From contig NZ_CP027669.1 in the NCBI RefSeq assembly GCF_003008595.1, forward strand, positions 3,782,001 through 3,846,000: a stretch of DNA of 64,000 nucleotides. The letters run 5' to 3'. Below, one piece after another: positions 33,825 to 44,122 of the stretch. Under the pieces are notes generated by a model. That model was given only the letters and a program-made list of their open reading frames with translations, did no database searches and was not told the DNA's origin. A program made the translations under genes and the position numbers. The DNA comes from Simplicispira suum (GTDB taxonomy: Bacteria; Pseudomonadota; Gammaproteobacteria; Burkholderiales; Burkholderiaceae_C). Position 1 is the stretch's first letter. Every line of letters starts with the position of its first letter.

Positions 33825-35822
33825 ATGTTTAAGAAGATCCTCATTGCGAATCGCGGAGAAATCGCCTGCCGGGTCATCCGCACAGCCCGCGCACTCGGCT
33901 ACCGCACCGTCGCCGTGTATTCCGACGCCGATGCCCAGGCGCCCCACGTAGCGCTGGCCGATGAGGCCGTGCGCATCGGCCCGGCGCCAGCGGCCGAGTC
34001 CTACCTGAAATTCGACGCCATCCTCGGCGCCTGCCGGGCTACCAAAGCCGATGCGCTGCACCCCGGTTATGGCTTTCTGAGCGAAAACGCCGCCTTTGCG
34101 CAGGCGTGTTCTGACGCCGGGGTGCTGTTCATCGGCCCGCCCCCCTCGGCGATTGAAGCCATGGGCGACAAGGCCCTGGCCAAGCAACGCATGATCGAGG
34201 CCGGTGTGCCCTGCGCGCCAGGCTACCTGGGCCAGGACCAGAGCGATGCCACGCTGGTCGCAGAGGCCCGGAAGCTGGGCTACCCCTTGCTGGTCAAGGC
34301 GGTGGCAGGCGGCGGTGGGCGCGGTATGCGCCTGGTACGCCAGGACGGCGAACTGCAAGCCGGCATTGAAGGCGCGCGGCGCGAAGCCACCAGCGCTTTT
34401 GGCGACGGCACGCTGATGCTCGAACGCCTGATCGAAGGCGGCCGCCACATCGAAATCCAGGTCTTTGCCGACGCGCACGGCAACGCCGTGCACCTGGGCG
34501 AGCGTGACTGCACGGCGCAGCGCCGCCGCCAGAAAGTGATCGAAGAAGCGCCCTCCCCCATCGTCTCGCCGCAGATGCGTGCGCAGATGGGCGCAGACGC
34601 CGTGGCCGCCGCCCTGGCCGTGGGCTACCGGGGTGCGGGCACGGTGGAGTTCATCGTGGACAGCGAGAACCGCTACTACTTCCTGGAAATGAACACCCGC
34701 CTGCAGGTGGAGCACCCGGTGACCGAATGCATCACCGGCCTGGATCTGGTGGAGTGGCAGCTGCGCGTGGCGGCGGGCGAGCCCCTGCCGCTGCAGCAGC
34801 AGGACGTTCAACTGAGCGGCCACGCGATTGAGGTACGACTCTACGCCGAGGACCCCTACAACGGCTTTGCTCCCCAGACCGGCCCGGTGCAGTTCTGGCG
34901 CCCAGAGCTCGCACTGGCAGGCCGCGCGCGGGGGCAATGCGCCTATGGCGAAGTGCGCATCGACGCGGGCATCCAGGAGGGTGGCGAGATCACCCCTTGG
35001 TACGACCCCATGGTGGCCAAGCTGATTGCACACGGCCGCGACCGCAACGACGCCATCCGCCGCCTGATGGCAGCTCTGGAGGACAGCCCGCTGCTGGGCG
35101 TGCGCAACAACGCACGCTTCCTGCGAGACCTGCTGGACCACCCCGACTTTCGCGCAGCGCGCATGCACACCGCCACCATCGACCAGTGGATGCAGGACGG
35201 CGAGCCACTGCTGCAAGCGCCACAAGCGGATGCCCATACCTGGGCCCTGGCCGCCGCAGCACTGGTAGCGCAAACCTCGGACGCCTTCCGGCCCGGCAGC
35301 GTGGCCGCCTGGAGCACCACGTTGAGCCTGCAAGGCACGACCGAGAGCCAGGCCGTGCGCATCCGTCCTCACGGTACCCAGGTGACGGTGGAACTGGCCA
35401 GCGGCGAAGCCTTCGACTTTGAGCACATCGCCTTGCAAGGCCAGCGCCTGCACTACCGCCAAGGCGGCATGCAGCGACAGGCCCTGTGCTCGCTGCAAAA
35501 CGGCCAAGTGACGCTGGCTCTGGGCGCTGCGGTGTTTGTGTTCGAAGAGCAATCAGCTTTCCCGCAAACCGACCAGGCCCTTGACCCGCGCAAACTGCGC
35601 TCGCCCGTGGCAGGCACGATCTGCGCCATCTCCGTGGCCGTGGGCGACCAGGTCAAGGCAGGCCAGCCCCTGCTCTGCGTAGAGGCCATGAAGATGGAAA
35701 TGTGGCTCAGCGCCCGGGCGGACGGCACCGTCACCGCCCTGCACACCGCGCTCAAAGGCAGCGTGGCTGCAGGCAGCGTGCTGGCAGAACTTGAACTCAC
35801 CAACGAAGAGACCACGCCATGA
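33825..35822 (+). CDS. Acyl-CoA carboxylase alpha subunit (biotin carboxylase plus BCCP), AtuF-like
   Basis: The 665-residue protein has the biotin carboxylase domains (KILIANRGEIACRVIRTA; HPGYGFLSENAAFA; glycine-rich AVAGGGGRGMR; ERDCTAQRRRQKVIEEAPSP; EMNTRLQVEHPVTE) and the BT-like region from ~450 to ~570. A C-terminal BCCP domain follows with biotinyl-Lys at about residue 623 in VEAMKMEM. It carboxylates its own biotin with ATP and bicarbonate for the carboxyltransferase encoded at 29873. The start is ATG 33825. A vestigial second start lies upstream at 33701. Its stop overlaps the BKACE start by four bases. Confidence 0.92.
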   Translation: MFKKILIANRGEIACRVIRTARALGYRTVAVYSDADAQAPHVALADEAVRIGPAPAAESYLKFDAILGACRATKADALHPGYGFLSENAAFAQACSDAGVLFIGPPPSAIEAMGDKALAKQRMIEAGVPCAPGYLGQDQSDATLVAEARKLGYPLLVKAVAGGGGRGMRLVRQDGELQAGIEGARREATSAFGDGTLMLERLIEGGRHIEIQVFADAHGNAVHLGERDCTAQRRRQKVIEEAPSPIVSPQMRAQMGADAVAAALAVGYRGAGTVEFIVDSENRYYFLEMNTRLQVEHPVTECITGLDLVEWQLRVAAGEPLPLQQQDVQLSGHAIEVRLYAEDPYNGFAPQTGPVQFWRPELALAGRARGQCAYGEVRIDAGIQEGGEITPWYDPMVAKLIAHGRDRNDAIRRLMAALEDSPLLGVRNNARFLRDLLDHPDFRAARMHTATIDQWMQDGEPLLQAPQADAHTWALAAAALVAQTSDAFRPGSVAAWSTTLSLQGTTESQAVRIRPHGTQVTVELASGEAFDFEHIALQGQRLHYRQGGMQRQALCSLQNGQVTLALGAAVFVFEEQSAFPQTDQALDPRKLRSPVAGTICAISVAVGDQVKAGQPLLCVEAMKMEMWLSARADGTVTALHTALKGSVAAGSVLAELELTNEETTP

Positions 35823-36697
35823 GCAACAACAAAGCCATCCTGACCTGCGCCCTCACCGGCGTGCTGACCAATCCCCAGCAGCACCCTGTTCCCGTCACGC
35901 CCGAGCAGATGGCCGCGCAGGCGCGCCAGGCGTTCGATGCCGGTGCGTCCATCATGCATGTGCACATCCGCTCCCAGCAGGAAGGCATGGGCCACATGCC
36001 CAGCTGGGACCCGGATGTGGCGCAGGAAGTGGTGGACGCCATCCGCCAAGCCTGTCCCGGCGTCATCATCAACCTGACCACGGGCGTCATCGGCAAGGAC
36101 ATCAGCGGGCCGCTCGACTGCATCCGCCGCGTGCGCCCCGAGATTGCCGCCTGCAACGCCGGCAGCCTGAACTACCTCAAGCTCAAGGAAGACGGCAGCT
36201 GGGCCTGGCCGCCCATGGTGTTCGACAACCCGGTGGCCAAGGTGCAGCAGTTCCTCGACGTGATGCAGGAATGCGGCACGCACCCCGAGTTCGAGTGCTT
36301 CGACGTGGGCATCGTGCGCTCGACCACCATGTACATCAAGAACGGCATGCTCAAACCCGAGATGGGGCGGCCGGAATACAACCTGGTGATGGGCGTGGCG
36401 TCGGGCATGCCCTGCGATGCGCGGCTACTGGAGCTGTTGCCCGAGTGGATGGCCCCCGGCGCCGTATGGCAGGCCACGCTGATCGGCCGCCAGGAGATCT
36501 GGCCCGTGCACCAGAAAACCGCCGACCTGGGCGGCATGCTGCGCACGGGCCTTGAAGACACGTTCTACCTGCCGGACGGCGGCCGCGCCAGCGGCAACGG
36601 CCCGCTGATCGAAGCCTTGGCGCAATGCGCGCGCAATGCGGGCCGCGATATCGCCTCGCCCGCCGAGGCACGGCAGATGCTTGGGCTGAAGGCCTGA
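35819..36697 (+). CDS. BKACE family enzyme (3-keto-5-aminohexanoate cleavage protein, DUF849)
   Basis: The 292-residue TIM-barrel protein begins with ILTCALTGVLTNPQQHPVPVTPEQMA and has the metal-binding HVHIRSQQEG at about 48-57, IINLTTGVIG, ECFDVGIVRSTTMYIKNG and LEDTFYLPDGGRASGNG. BKACE enzymes use Zn to cleave a beta-keto acid with acetyl-CoA, giving acetoacetate and a new CoA ester. In the Atu and Liu pathways this position is held by an HMG-CoA-lyase-type protein; none is present here. I infer that it closes the pathway by a related C-C cleavage. It is translationally coupled to the biotin carboxylase. Confidence 0.85.
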   Translation: MSNNKAILTCALTGVLTNPQQHPVPVTPEQMAAQARQAFDAGASIMHVHIRSQQEGMGHMPSWDPDVAQEVVDAIRQACPGVIINLTTGVIGKDISGPLDCIRRVRPEIAACNAGSLNYLKLKEDGSWAWPPMVFDNPVAKVQQFLDVMQECGTHPEFECFDVGIVRSTTMYIKNGMLKPEMGRPEYNLVMGVASGMPCDARLLELLPEWMAPGAVWQATLIGRQEIWPVHQKTADLGGMLRTGLEDTFYLPDGGRASGNGPLIEALAQCARNAGRDIASPAEARQMLGLKA

Positions 36698-36787
36698 CAG
36701 CGCCGTCCAGGCCAAGGCCCCACAGAAGGGCCTGGCCCTGCGCGGCACTGCCGCAGCGGATTCCCACAAGAACGCGGAGACAAACGC

Positions 36788-38653
36788 ATGTCCATCACCT
36801 ACGCCCGAAACGCCCCCCTGGCACCCAGCGACAGCCGGTTTGTCAGCATCCCTGAGCGCCTGATGCGGACGGCGGCACGCCAACCCACCCAAGCTGCGTA
36901 CCACGTGCGCGATGCCGCTGGCTGGCAGCCGACGTCGTGGGAAGCCTATGCCGCGCAAGTACGCCAGGCGGCCCGCGCCCTGGTCGCGCTGGGCGTGCAG
37001 CCGGGCGATGCCGTGTGCATCCTGGGCTTCAACCGGCCGGAATGGACCACCATGGACCTGGCCGCCATGATGGTGGGCGGCGCGGCTGCCGGCATCTACT
37101 GGAGCAGCGCGGCCAACGAAATCGCCTACATCGTCGAACACAGCGGCTGCACGGTACTGCTGGTGGAAAACGCACAGCAGTGGCAGAAGGCAGCGTGCGA
37201 ACCGCAGGCACTGGCCAGCCTGCGCGCCACAGTGATGATGCGCAGGGCCCCGACCGAAGCCCCGGCGCAGGCGCCCGCAGGCGTCAGCCCGCCAATGACC
37301 TGGGAGGCCTTCATGGCGCTGGGCGCCAGTTTGGAGCACGATGCCGAGGTGCAGCGGCGCCTGGACGCCATCCAGCAGAGCGATATCGGCACGCTGATCT
37401 ACACCTCGGGCACCACGGGCCACCCCAAAGCCGTAGAGCTGAGCCACGCCAACCTGAGCTGGACCTCCGCCGGACTCTCGGCGGCGTTCGCGGTGACGCC
37501 ACAAGACCGTTTGATTTCCTACCTGCCGTTGGCCCACGTAGCCGAGCAGATGGGGGCCATCTGCAACCACGTGCTGGCGGGCTACCAGGTCTATTTCGCC
37601 AGCTCGCTGGAAACCCTGGGCGAACACTTGCAGGAGGTGCATCCCACCATCTTCTTCGGCGTACCCCGTGTCTGGGAAAAGATGCAGGCGGCCATTACCA
37701 GCAAGCTGAACGCTGCCACCGGCACCAAGGCCGCCCTGGCAGGCTGGGCGCTGCGTGCCGGGCGCGACTGGCATGCCAAGGCATTGCAAGGACAGGAGCC
37801 CGGCGCCTGGCTGGACATGAAAAAGCGGCTGGCGGGCAAGCTGGTGCACAAAAAAGTGCAACAGGCGCTGGGATTCGACCAGGCGCGCATCCTGCTCTCG
37901 GGCGCCGCACCGATCTCCGTGGAGAACCTGCAGTTTTTCACCAGCCTGGATTTGCTCATCGGTGAGGTCTACGGCCAATCCGAAGACAGCGGCCCCACCG
38001 CCATCAGCCTGCCGGGCTTCATCCGCATTGGGGCCGCAGGCAAGCCCCTGCCCGGCGTGCAGGTGCGCATTGCCGACGACGGCGAAATCCTCGTCAAAGG
38101 ACCGAATGTGTTTGTGGGCTACAAAGGCCGGCCGGAAGCCACGGCCGAGACCCTGCAGGACGGCTGGCTGCACAGCGGCGATCTGGGCCGCATCGACAAA
38201 GACGGTTTTATCTACGTCACTGGCCGCAAGAAAGACCTGCTCATCACCTCGGGCGGCAAGAACATTTCGCCAGGCAACATCGAGGCCGACCTGATGAATC
38301 TGCCCCTGGTGGAGCACGCCATCGTGGTGGGCGATTCGCGCCACTACCTGGCCGCGTTGCTCACGCTCACACCCGACGTGCTGCGCGATTTTGCACAGCA
38401 GCGCGGTCTGGCCGGCGGGCTGGAAGCCTGGTGCCGCAGCGCCGAAGTGCGTGCGGAACTGCAACGCGGCTTGGATACCGTGAACACCCGGCAGGCGCGC
38501 GTTGCGCAGGTGCGCAAGTTCAGCGTGATTGCGGATGCGCTTTCCATCGACAACGGCTGCCTCACCCCCACGCAGAAAATCCGCCGCAACGTGGTGCAGC
38601 GGCAGTACGCAGCAGAAATCGACGCGCTGTACCGCGACGAGGCGGTGGGCTAA
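36788..38653 (+). CDS. Long-chain/terpenoid acyl-CoA synthetase (ACSBG-type AMP-forming ligase)
   Basis: The 621-residue adenylate-forming ligase has the P-loop [29 protein letters not shown], the [10 protein letters not shown] segment with a following insertion ([16 protein letters not shown]) typical of long-chain/bubblegum-type ligases, [26 protein letters not shown] and the hinge [17 protein letters not shown]. It ends the carboxylase operon, 90 bp after the BKACE gene, in the position of AtuH, and probably activates the free acid substrate. It overlaps the convergent lgt gene by four bases. Confidence 0.87.
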   Translation: MSITYARNAPLAPSDSRFVSIPERLMRTAARQPTQAAYHVRDAAGWQPTSWEAYAAQVRQAARALVALGVQPGDAVCILGFNRPEWTTMDLAAMMVGGAAAGIYWSSAANEIAYIVEHSGCTVLLVENAQQWQKAACEPQALASLRATVMMRRAPTEAPAQAPAGVSPPMTWEAFMALGASLEHDAEVQRRLDAIQQSDIGTLIYTSGTTGHPKAVELSHANLSWTSAGLSAAFAVTPQDRLISYLPLAHVAEQMGAICNHVLAGYQVYFASSLETLGEHLQEVHPTIFFGVPRVWEKMQAAITSKLNAATGTKAALAGWALRAGRDWHAKALQGQEPGAWLDMKKRLAGKLVHKKVQQALGFDQARILLSGAAPISVENLQFFTSLDLLIGEVYGQSEDSGPTAISLPGFIRIGAAGKPLPGVQVRIADDGEILVKGPNVFVGYKGRPEATAETLQDGWLHSGDLGRIDKDGFIYVTGRKKDLLITSGGKNISPGNIEADLMNLPLVEHAIVVGDSRHYLAALLTLTPDVLRDFAQQRGLAGGLEAWCRSAEVRAELQRGLDTVNTRQARVAQVRKFSVIADALSIDNGCLTPTQKIRRNVVQRQYAAEIDALYRDEAVG

Positions 38654-39468
38654 ACCTTGGCCACACCTTGCCGGCCGCTGTATATCCACAGCCCGATGCC
38701 AGCCAGGACCATGGGCACGCACAGCCACTGGCCCATGCTCATGCCCAGCGACAGCAGGCCGAGGTAGCTGTCGGGTTCGCGGAAATATTCGGCCGCAAAG
38801 CGCAGCACGCCGTAGCCGATGAGGAAGGCCGCCGCCACCCGGCCGCGCGGCCGCTCGTGCCGCGCAAACAGCCACAGCAGCACGAACAGCAGCAGGCCTT
38901 CGAGCAGGACCTGGTAGATCTGCGAGGGGTGGCGTGGCAGCATGGAGCCGCTTTGCGGGAACACCATGCCCCAGGGCAAATCGGGGCTGGAAAAGCGCCC
39001 CCAGAGTTCGCCATTGATGAAGTTGCCAATCCGCCCCGCCGCCAAGCCAGTGGGCACGCAGGGTGCAACGAAGTCGGCCACTTCCAGCCAAGGGCGCTTG
39101 CGCGAATGGGCGAACCAGACCATCGAGGCAATCACGCCCAGCAAGCCGCCATGAAAGCTCATGCCGCCCTGCCAGATGGCAAAAATCTCCAGCGGGTGGC
39201 TGGCGTAGTAGCCTGGCTTGTAAAACAGGCAGTAACCCAGGCGCCCGCCCAGCACGACACCGACGACGCCCAGAAACAGGATGTCTTCCACGTCCTTGCG
39301 CGTCCAGGCGCGCGTGCCGGTCATCGAAGCAAAGGGCTCATGGCGCAGCCGCAGCGTACCTAGCCACATAAACAAGCCGAACGCGGCAAGGTAGGTCAGG
39401 CCGTACCAATGAATGGCGATCGGACCGAGTTGCAGCGCAACGGGGTCAATGTGTGGGTAGGTCAGCAT
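38650..39468 (-). CDS. lgt: Prolipoprotein diacylglyceryl transferase Lgt
   Basis: The 272-residue inner-membrane enzyme transfers diacylglyceryl to the lipobox Cys of prelipoproteins. About seven helices are visible, together with the signature [14 protein letters not shown], the periplasmic [13 protein letters not shown] motif with essential His, and RHPSQIYQ. It is convergent with the ligase gene. It is separated from ilvD by a gap holding a copy of the ~60-bp repeat. Confidence 0.95.
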   Translation of the reverse strand: MLTYPHIDPVALQLGPIAIHWYGLTYLAAFGLFMWLGTLRLRHEPFASMTGTRAWTRKDVEDILFLGVVGVVLGGRLGYCLFYKPGYYASHPLEIFAIWQGGMSFHGGLLGVIASMVWFAHSRKRPWLEVADFVAPCVPTGLAAGRIGNFINGELWGRFSSPDLPWGMVFPQSGSMLPRHPSQIYQVLLEGLLLFVLLWLFARHERPRGRVAAAFLIGYGVLRFAAEYFREPDSYLGLLSLGMSMGQWLCVPMVLAGIGLWIYSGRQGVAKV

Positions 39469-39498
39469 AGTGAGCGGAGCATACCGCGAAAAATGTAG

Positions 39499-39556
39499 TT
39501 AAATTGGCTGCTAGCGCTTATGAGATAAGCGCTAGCAGCTATTTATTTGGGAGCAA
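39499..39556 (-). repeat. Copy 8 of ~60-bp palindromic intergenic repeat
   Basis: The segment has a near-perfect hairpin: GGCTGCTAGCGCTTAT, a short loop, then ATAAGCGCTAGCAGCTATTT, followed by GGGAGCAA. It is the cleanest copy in the window. It lies between lgt and ilvD, which are on the same strand. Confidence 0.85.
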
Positions 39557-39573
39557 TCTAGTGTTTTGGGTGC

Positions 39574-41433
39574 TCAATCTTCCAGCAACGACAGGTCGCG
39601 CACGGCGCCCTTGTCGGCCGACATCACCAGCTTGGCATAGGCCTTGAGCGCGCTGGATACCTTGCGCGGGCGCGGCTGGGCCGGCTTCCAGCCCTTGGCG
39701 TCCTGCTCGGCACGGCGCCTGGCCAGTTCTTCGTCAGACACCAGCACATTGATGCTGCGGTTCGGAATGTCAATACGAATGCGGTCGCCCGTGCGCACCA
39801 GGCCAATGGCGCCACCGGCCGCCGCTTCCGGCGAGCAGTGGCCAATGGACAGGCCGGAGGTGCCGCCGGAGAACCGCCCATCGGTCAGCAACGCGCAGGC
39901 CTTGCCCAGGCCCTTGGACTTGATGTAGCTCGTGGGATAGAGCATCTCCTGCATGCCGGGGCCGCCCTTGGGCCCTTCGTAGCGGACCACGACCACGTCT
40001 CCGGCCTTGACCTTGTCGTCCAGGATGTGGGCCACGGCTTCGTCCTGCGACTCGACCACATGCGCCGGGCCCTCGAACACCAGCAGCGCATCGTCCACGC
40101 CCGCCGTCTTGACCACGCAGCCGTTCAGGGCGATGTTGCCGGTCAGCACGGCCAGCCCTCCTTCTTGCGAGAAGGCGTGCTCGCCCGAGCGAATGCAACC
40201 CTGGGCGCGGTCCAGATCCAGGCTGGGCCAGCGGGCGTTCTGGCTGAAGGCCACTTGGGTAGGAATACCGCCTGGACCGGCCAGGTAGAAGGTTTTGACC
40301 GCATCCGACGGGTTGCGGGCAATGTCCCATTCGTCCAGCGCGTCTTTCATGGTCTTTGCATGCACCGTCGATGTGTCGGTATGCAGCTTGCCGGCGCGAT
40401 CCAGCTCGCCCAGGATGGCCATGATGCCGCCAGCGCGGTGCACATCTTCGACGTGGTACTTGTCGGTGTTGGGCGCCACTTTGCACAGTTGTGGCACGGC
40501 GCGCGAGAGTCGGTCGATGTCCGCCATCGTGAAATCGATTTCCGCCTCCTGGGCGATGGCGAGGATGTGCAGGATGGTGTTGGTCGAGCCGCCCATGGCG
40601 ATGTCCAGTGCCATGGCATTCTCAAACGCCTTGAACCCCATGGAGCGCGGCAGCACGCTGGCGTCATCATCCTGGTAATAGCGTTTGCACAGGTCGACGA
40701 CCAAACGGCCGGCGCGCTTGAACAACTCCTCGCGGTCGGCGTGCGTGGCCACCAAGGTGCCGTTGCCTGGGAGCGAGAGCCCCAGCGCCTCCGTCAGGCA
40801 GTTCATGGAATTGGCGGTAAACATGCCCGAGCACGAACCGCAGGTGGGGCACGCCGAGCGCTCGACTTCGGCCAGGTCGGCAGCGGACACCTTGTCGTCC
40901 GCCGCCATCACCATGGCGTCGATCAGGTCGAGCTTTCTGACCGTGATCGAACGGGTCGCGGGCGTGGCCGACTGCACCTTGCCCGCTTCCATCGGGCCGC
41001 CGGAGACAAACACCACGGGGATGTTGAGCCGCATGGCGGCCATCAGCATGCCGGGGGTGATCTTGTCGCAGTTGGAGATGCACACCATGGCGTCGGCGCA
41101 GTGCGCGTTCACCATGTATTCCACCGAATCGGCAATGATGTCGCGGCTGGGCAGCGAATACAGCATGCCGTCGTGGCCCATGGCGATGCCATCGTCCACG
41201 GCAATGGTGTTGAACTCCTTGGCGACCCCACCCGCCGCCTCAATCTCGCGTGCCACCATTTGGCCCAGGTCTTTCAGGTGCACATGGCCGGGCACAAACT
41301 GCGTGAAGGAGTTGACCACGGCGACGATAGGCTTGCTGAAATCATCGTCTTTCATGCCAGTGGCGCGCCACAGGGCACGGGCGCCAGCCATGTTGCGGCC
41401 AGCGGTGGAGGTCTTGGAGCGATAAGCGGGCAT
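39574..41433 (-). CDS. ilvD: Dihydroxyacid dehydratase IlvD, E. coli-type (619 aa)
   Basis: This enzyme dehydrates 2,3-dihydroxy acids in branched-chain amino-acid and CoA synthesis. Segments [53 protein letters not shown] and [17 protein letters not shown] are diagnostic. The position that is ITPCN in [2Fe-2S] enzymes reads FTQFVPGH, so it belongs to the E. coli group with an oxygen-sensitive [4Fe-4S] cluster. The start is ATG 41433 (MPAYRSKT), matching E. coli; an upstream in-frame TTG is rejected. It is divergent from a second ilvD, with 148 bp between the starts. Confidence 0.93.
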   Translation of the reverse strand: MPAYRSKTSTAGRNMAGARALWRATGMKDDDFSKPIVAVVNSFTQFVPGHVHLKDLGQMVAREIEAAGGVAKEFNTIAVDDGIAMGHDGMLYSLPSRDIIADSVEYMVNAHCADAMVCISNCDKITPGMLMAAMRLNIPVVFVSGGPMEAGKVQSATPATRSITVRKLDLIDAMVMAADDKVSAADLAEVERSACPTCGSCSGMFTANSMNCLTEALGLSLPGNGTLVATHADREELFKRAGRLVVDLCKRYYQDDDASVLPRSMGFKAFENAMALDIAMGGSTNTILHILAIAQEAEIDFTMADIDRLSRAVPQLCKVAPNTDKYHVEDVHRAGGIMAILGELDRAGKLHTDTSTVHAKTMKDALDEWDIARNPSDAVKTFYLAGPGGIPTQVAFSQNARWPSLDLDRAQGCIRSGEHAFSQEGGLAVLTGNIALNGCVVKTAGVDDALLVFEGPAHVVESQDEAVAHILDDKVKAGDVVVVRYEGPKGGPGMQEMLYPTSYIKSKGLGKACALLTDGRFSGGTSGLSIGHCSPEAAAGGAIGLVRTGDRIRIDIPNRSINVLVSDEELARRRAEQDAKGWKPAQPRPRKVSSALKAYAKLVMSADKGAVRDLSLLED

Positions 41434-41581
41434 CGTTGAGTCGGGCAAATGGTTACTAAAAGGTCGCGTTTAATTATCCCCCAGCCCTTCACGCGCTTTT
41501 GCTGCGTCGGGCAAGCTCCGCTGCTGCGTTGGACGCAGCTTGCATCGGGCTAAGCTCCCACTTCCACGACAAAGGCAATCC

Positions 41582-43288
41582 ATGAGCGACGACAAAACCA
41601 CGCCCCCCCGGCCCATGAACGAACGCAGCGCGCACATCACGCAGGGCAAGTCGCGCGCACCGAATCGCTCCATGTACTACGCCATGGGCTACCAGGAGTC
41701 CGATTTCTCCAAACCCATGGTGGGGGTTGCCAACGGCCACAGCACCATCACACCCTGCAACTCGGGCCTGCAAAAGCTGGCCGATGCCGCCATCGAAGGC
41801 ATTGAGGAAGCGGGCGGCAACGCCCAGGTGTTCGGCACACCCACCATCTCCGACGGGATGGCCATGGGCACCGAGGGCATGAAGTACAGCCTGGTGAGCC
41901 GCGAAGTCATCAGCGACTGCATCGAAACCTGCGTCCAGGGCCAATGGATGGACGGTGTGGTCGTCATCGGCGGCTGCGACAAGAACATGCCCGGCGGCCT
42001 GATGGGCATGCTGCGCGCCAACGTTCCGTCCATCTTCGTCTACGGCGGCACCATCCTGCCGGGGCGCTACCAAGGCAAAGACCTGAACATCGTCAGCGTG
42101 TTCGAGGCCGTGGGTGAGAACGCAGCAGGCAAGCTGAGCGACCACGATCTGCACGAAATCGAGCTGCGCGCCATCCCAGGCACGGGCAGCTGCGGCGGCA
42201 TGTACACGGCCAACACCATGTCCAGCGCGTTTGAAGCGCTGGGCATCAGCCTGCCCTATTCCAGCACCATGGCCAACCCGCACGACGAAAAGCGCAATTC
42301 GGCCAAGGAATCCGCCAAGGTGCTTGTCGAGGCGATCCGAAAGAACATCAAGCCGCGCGACATCGTCACACGCAAGAGCATCGAGAACGCGGTCGCCGTC
42401 ATCATGGCCATTGGCGGTTCGACCAACGCGGTGCTGCACTTCCTTGCCATCGCACACACGGCAGATGTCGAATGGACCATTGACGACTTCGAGCGGATCC
42501 GTCAAAAGACGCCGGTACTCTGCGACCTCAAGCCCAGCGGGCAATACCTGGCAGTGGACCTGCATCAGGCAGGGGGCATCCCACAGGTCATGAAAATGCT
42601 GCTCAATGCCGGCCTGCTGCACGGCGACTGTCTGACGATCAGCGGCCAGACCATTGCCGAAGTGCTCAAGGACGTACCCGACGCGCCACGCGCCGACCAA
42701 AACGTGATTCGCCCCATCGACCAGCCCATGTATGCGCAAGGACACCTGGCGATCTTGAAAGGCAACCTCAGTCCCGAAGGCGCGGTGGCCAAGATCACCG
42801 GGCTCAAGAACCCGGTCATCACAGGTCCAGCGCGTGTGTTTGACGACGAACAATCCGCACTACAGGCCATTCTCGAAGGCAAGATTGTCGCCGGCGACGT
42901 CATGGTGCTGCGCTACCTCGGCCCCAAGGGCGGTCCCGGCATGCCGGAAATGTTGGCGCCTACCGGCGCGTTGATCGGCGAGGGCCTGGGCGAGAGCGTA
43001 GGACTGATCACCGATGGGCGCTTTTCCGGTGGCACCTGGGGCATGGTTGTCGGCCACGTGGCGCCGGAAGCAGCCGCTGGCGGCACCATTGCCTTTGTGC
43101 ACGAAGGCGACTCCATCACCATCGATGCGCACCAACTGATTTTGGAGCTCAACGTCTCCGACGCTGAAATCGCCCAACGCCGCGCACTCTGGACGGCACC
43201 GGCGCCCCGCTACCGGCGTGGGGTGCAAGCCAAATTTGCCTTCAACGCCGCCAGCGCCAGCAAGGGCGCTGTGCTCGACAACTACTGA
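41582..43288 (+). CDS. ilvD: Second dihydroxyacid dehydratase, [2Fe-2S]-type (568 aa)
   Basis: The product is shorter and distinct from the neighbouring IlvD. Its Fe-S ligands appear as [18 protein letters not shown] and [22 protein letters not shown], giving the three Cys of the oxygen-tolerant [2Fe-2S] enzymes known from spinach and Mycobacterium. [22 protein letters not shown] is the conserved active-site loop near the C-terminus. The start is ATG 41582 and the gene ends before a strong bidirectional terminator. The genome thus encodes two dehydratase types side by side. A sugar-acid dehydratase role is possible but the length and motifs fit IlvD better. Confidence 0.9.
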   Translation: MSDDKTTPPRPMNERSAHITQGKSRAPNRSMYYAMGYQESDFSKPMVGVANGHSTITPCNSGLQKLADAAIEGIEEAGGNAQVFGTPTISDGMAMGTEGMKYSLVSREVISDCIETCVQGQWMDGVVVIGGCDKNMPGGLMGMLRANVPSIFVYGGTILPGRYQGKDLNIVSVFEAVGENAAGKLSDHDLHEIELRAIPGTGSCGGMYTANTMSSAFEALGISLPYSSTMANPHDEKRNSAKESAKVLVEAIRKNIKPRDIVTRKSIENAVAVIMAIGGSTNAVLHFLAIAHTADVEWTIDDFERIRQKTPVLCDLKPSGQYLAVDLHQAGGIPQVMKMLLNAGLLHGDCLTISGQTIAEVLKDVPDAPRADQNVIRPIDQPMYAQGHLAILKGNLSPEGAVAKITGLKNPVITGPARVFDDEQSALQAILEGKIVAGDVMVLRYLGPKGGPGMPEMLAPTGALIGEGLGESVGLITDGRFSGGTWGMVVGHVAPEAAAGGTIAFVHEGDSITIDAHQLILELNVSDAEIAQRRALWTAPAPRYRRGVQAKFAFNAASASKGAVLDNY

Positions 43289-43298
43289 AAGTACGACG

Positions 43299-43330
43299 GC
43301 CTGGAGCGCTTTTCCGGGCAGCTACAGTCG
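43299..43330 (-). repeat. Possible truncated copy of ~60-bp repeat
   Basis: GGCCTGGAGCGCTTTTCC followed by GGGCAGCTACAGTCG resembles one half of the repeat (GGCCTCCAGCGCTTA...GGCAGCT). It directly precedes the terminator after the second ilvD. Confidence 0.4.
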
Positions 43331-43332
43331 AA

Positions 43333-43364
43333 AAAAAGCGCCTGGGTTTTCTCAGGCGCTTTTT
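43333..43364. terminator. Bidirectional intrinsic terminator
   Basis: AAAAAGCGCCTG and CAGGCGCTTTTT form a 12-bp perfect stem around an 8-nt loop, with A and T runs on both sides. It can end both the second ilvD (+) and the small Trp-rich protein gene (-), which converge here. Confidence 0.9.
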
Positions 43365-43384
43365 GCTCAAAGCAATGCCGCCAG

Positions 43385-43627
43385 TCAGCGCGGCCGGCGC
43401 GGCCGCATGCCCATGGCTTCCTTGTTGCGATCAATCCGCTCCTGCTTGCGCTGGTCCATCTTTTCCATGGCTTTACGTTTCGTATAGCCCGTGCTGTCAG
43501 CCCAGGCCCACCATAGAAGCGTTACAGCAAAGGGGGACAGTACCCACCACCAGGACCATGCGGCGACGGGGCCGATCTCAAGATATTTCAAGAGGCAGAG
43601 CAGGATACCAAGGCCAAGCGTGTACAT
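43385..43627 (-). CDS. Small Trp-rich membrane protein (TIGR04438-like)
   Basis: The 80-residue protein has two hydrophobic segments (MYTLGLGILLCLLKYLEI and WWWVLSPFAVTLLWWAWAD) with many Trp and a strongly basic tail (RKAMEKMDQRKQERIDRNKE...RPRRPR). This is the small Trp-rich protein family found mainly in Burkholderiales, of unknown function. The start is ATG 43627, preceded by GAGGAAC. The basic C-terminus should face the cytoplasm. Confidence 0.75.
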   Translation of the reverse strand: MYTLGLGILLCLLKYLEIGPVAAWSWWWVLSPFAVTLLWWAWADSTGYTKRKAMEKMDQRKQERIDRNKEAMGMRPRRPR

Positions 43628-43725
43628 GATGTTCCTCAATAGTGCAGATCATATTCCCCATTAAAGGCCATCGAGTCATTACAATCCACGTTGCAGCAAT
43701 GTAACCCAACGAAGGAACTACCACC

Positions 43726-44034
43726 ATGATGAAACGCACTCTGCTCGCATTAGCGCTCACCTTGACCGTTGCCGGCCCGGCCATGGCGAACGAGGCACTT
43801 GCCAAATCCAAGAACTGCATGGCTTGCCATTCGATCGACAAGAAAGTCGTCGGTCCAGCCTACAAGGATGTGGCCAAGAAGTTCGCGGGCCAGAAGGACG
43901 CCGTGGACATGCTGGCGAACGCCATCATCAAGGGCAGCAAAGGTGTCTGGGGCCCCGTGCCCATGCCGGCCAACACGCAGGTCAGCGCAGCCGAAGCCAA
44001 AGAACTCGCCACCTGGGTGATGTCACTGAAATAA
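43726..44034 (+). CDS. Periplasmic class I c-type cytochrome
   Basis: The 102-residue precursor has a signal peptide ([21 protein letters not shown], cut before NEA), the haem motif CMACH at residues 31-35 and the distal Met ligand in [11 protein letters not shown]. The mature protein of about 80 residues fits cytochrome c551/c552, a soluble electron carrier between respiratory complexes. The start is ATG 43726, although the next codon is also ATG, after GAAGGA. It is a monocistronic gene with its own terminator. Confidence 0.93.
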   Translation: MMKRTLLALALTLTVAGPAMANEALAKSKNCMACHSIDKKVVGPAYKDVAKKFAGQKDAVDMLANAIIKGSKGVWGPVPMPANTQVSAAEAKELATWVMSLK

Positions 44035-44070
44035 GCGTCCGCCGCGCCTCAGGGCGCTTTGGATTGCGGC

Positions 44071-44107
44071 ACGGCCGCCCTGCTGACGCAGGGTGGCCGT
44101 ATTTTTT
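44071..44107 (+). terminator. Intrinsic terminator after the cytochrome c gene
   Basis: ACGGCCGCCCTGC and GCAGGGTGGCCGT form a 13-nt stem with one mismatch and a 4-nt loop, followed by ATTTTTTG. Confidence 0.9.
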
Positions 44108-44122
44108 GTTTGTTCGCTTTTC

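Noticed and set aside
36425..39091. An 888-codon minus-strand frame across the BKACE and ligase genes
   Set aside because: It is antisense to two well-supported genes, crosses the lgt 3' end in another frame and shows no motif.
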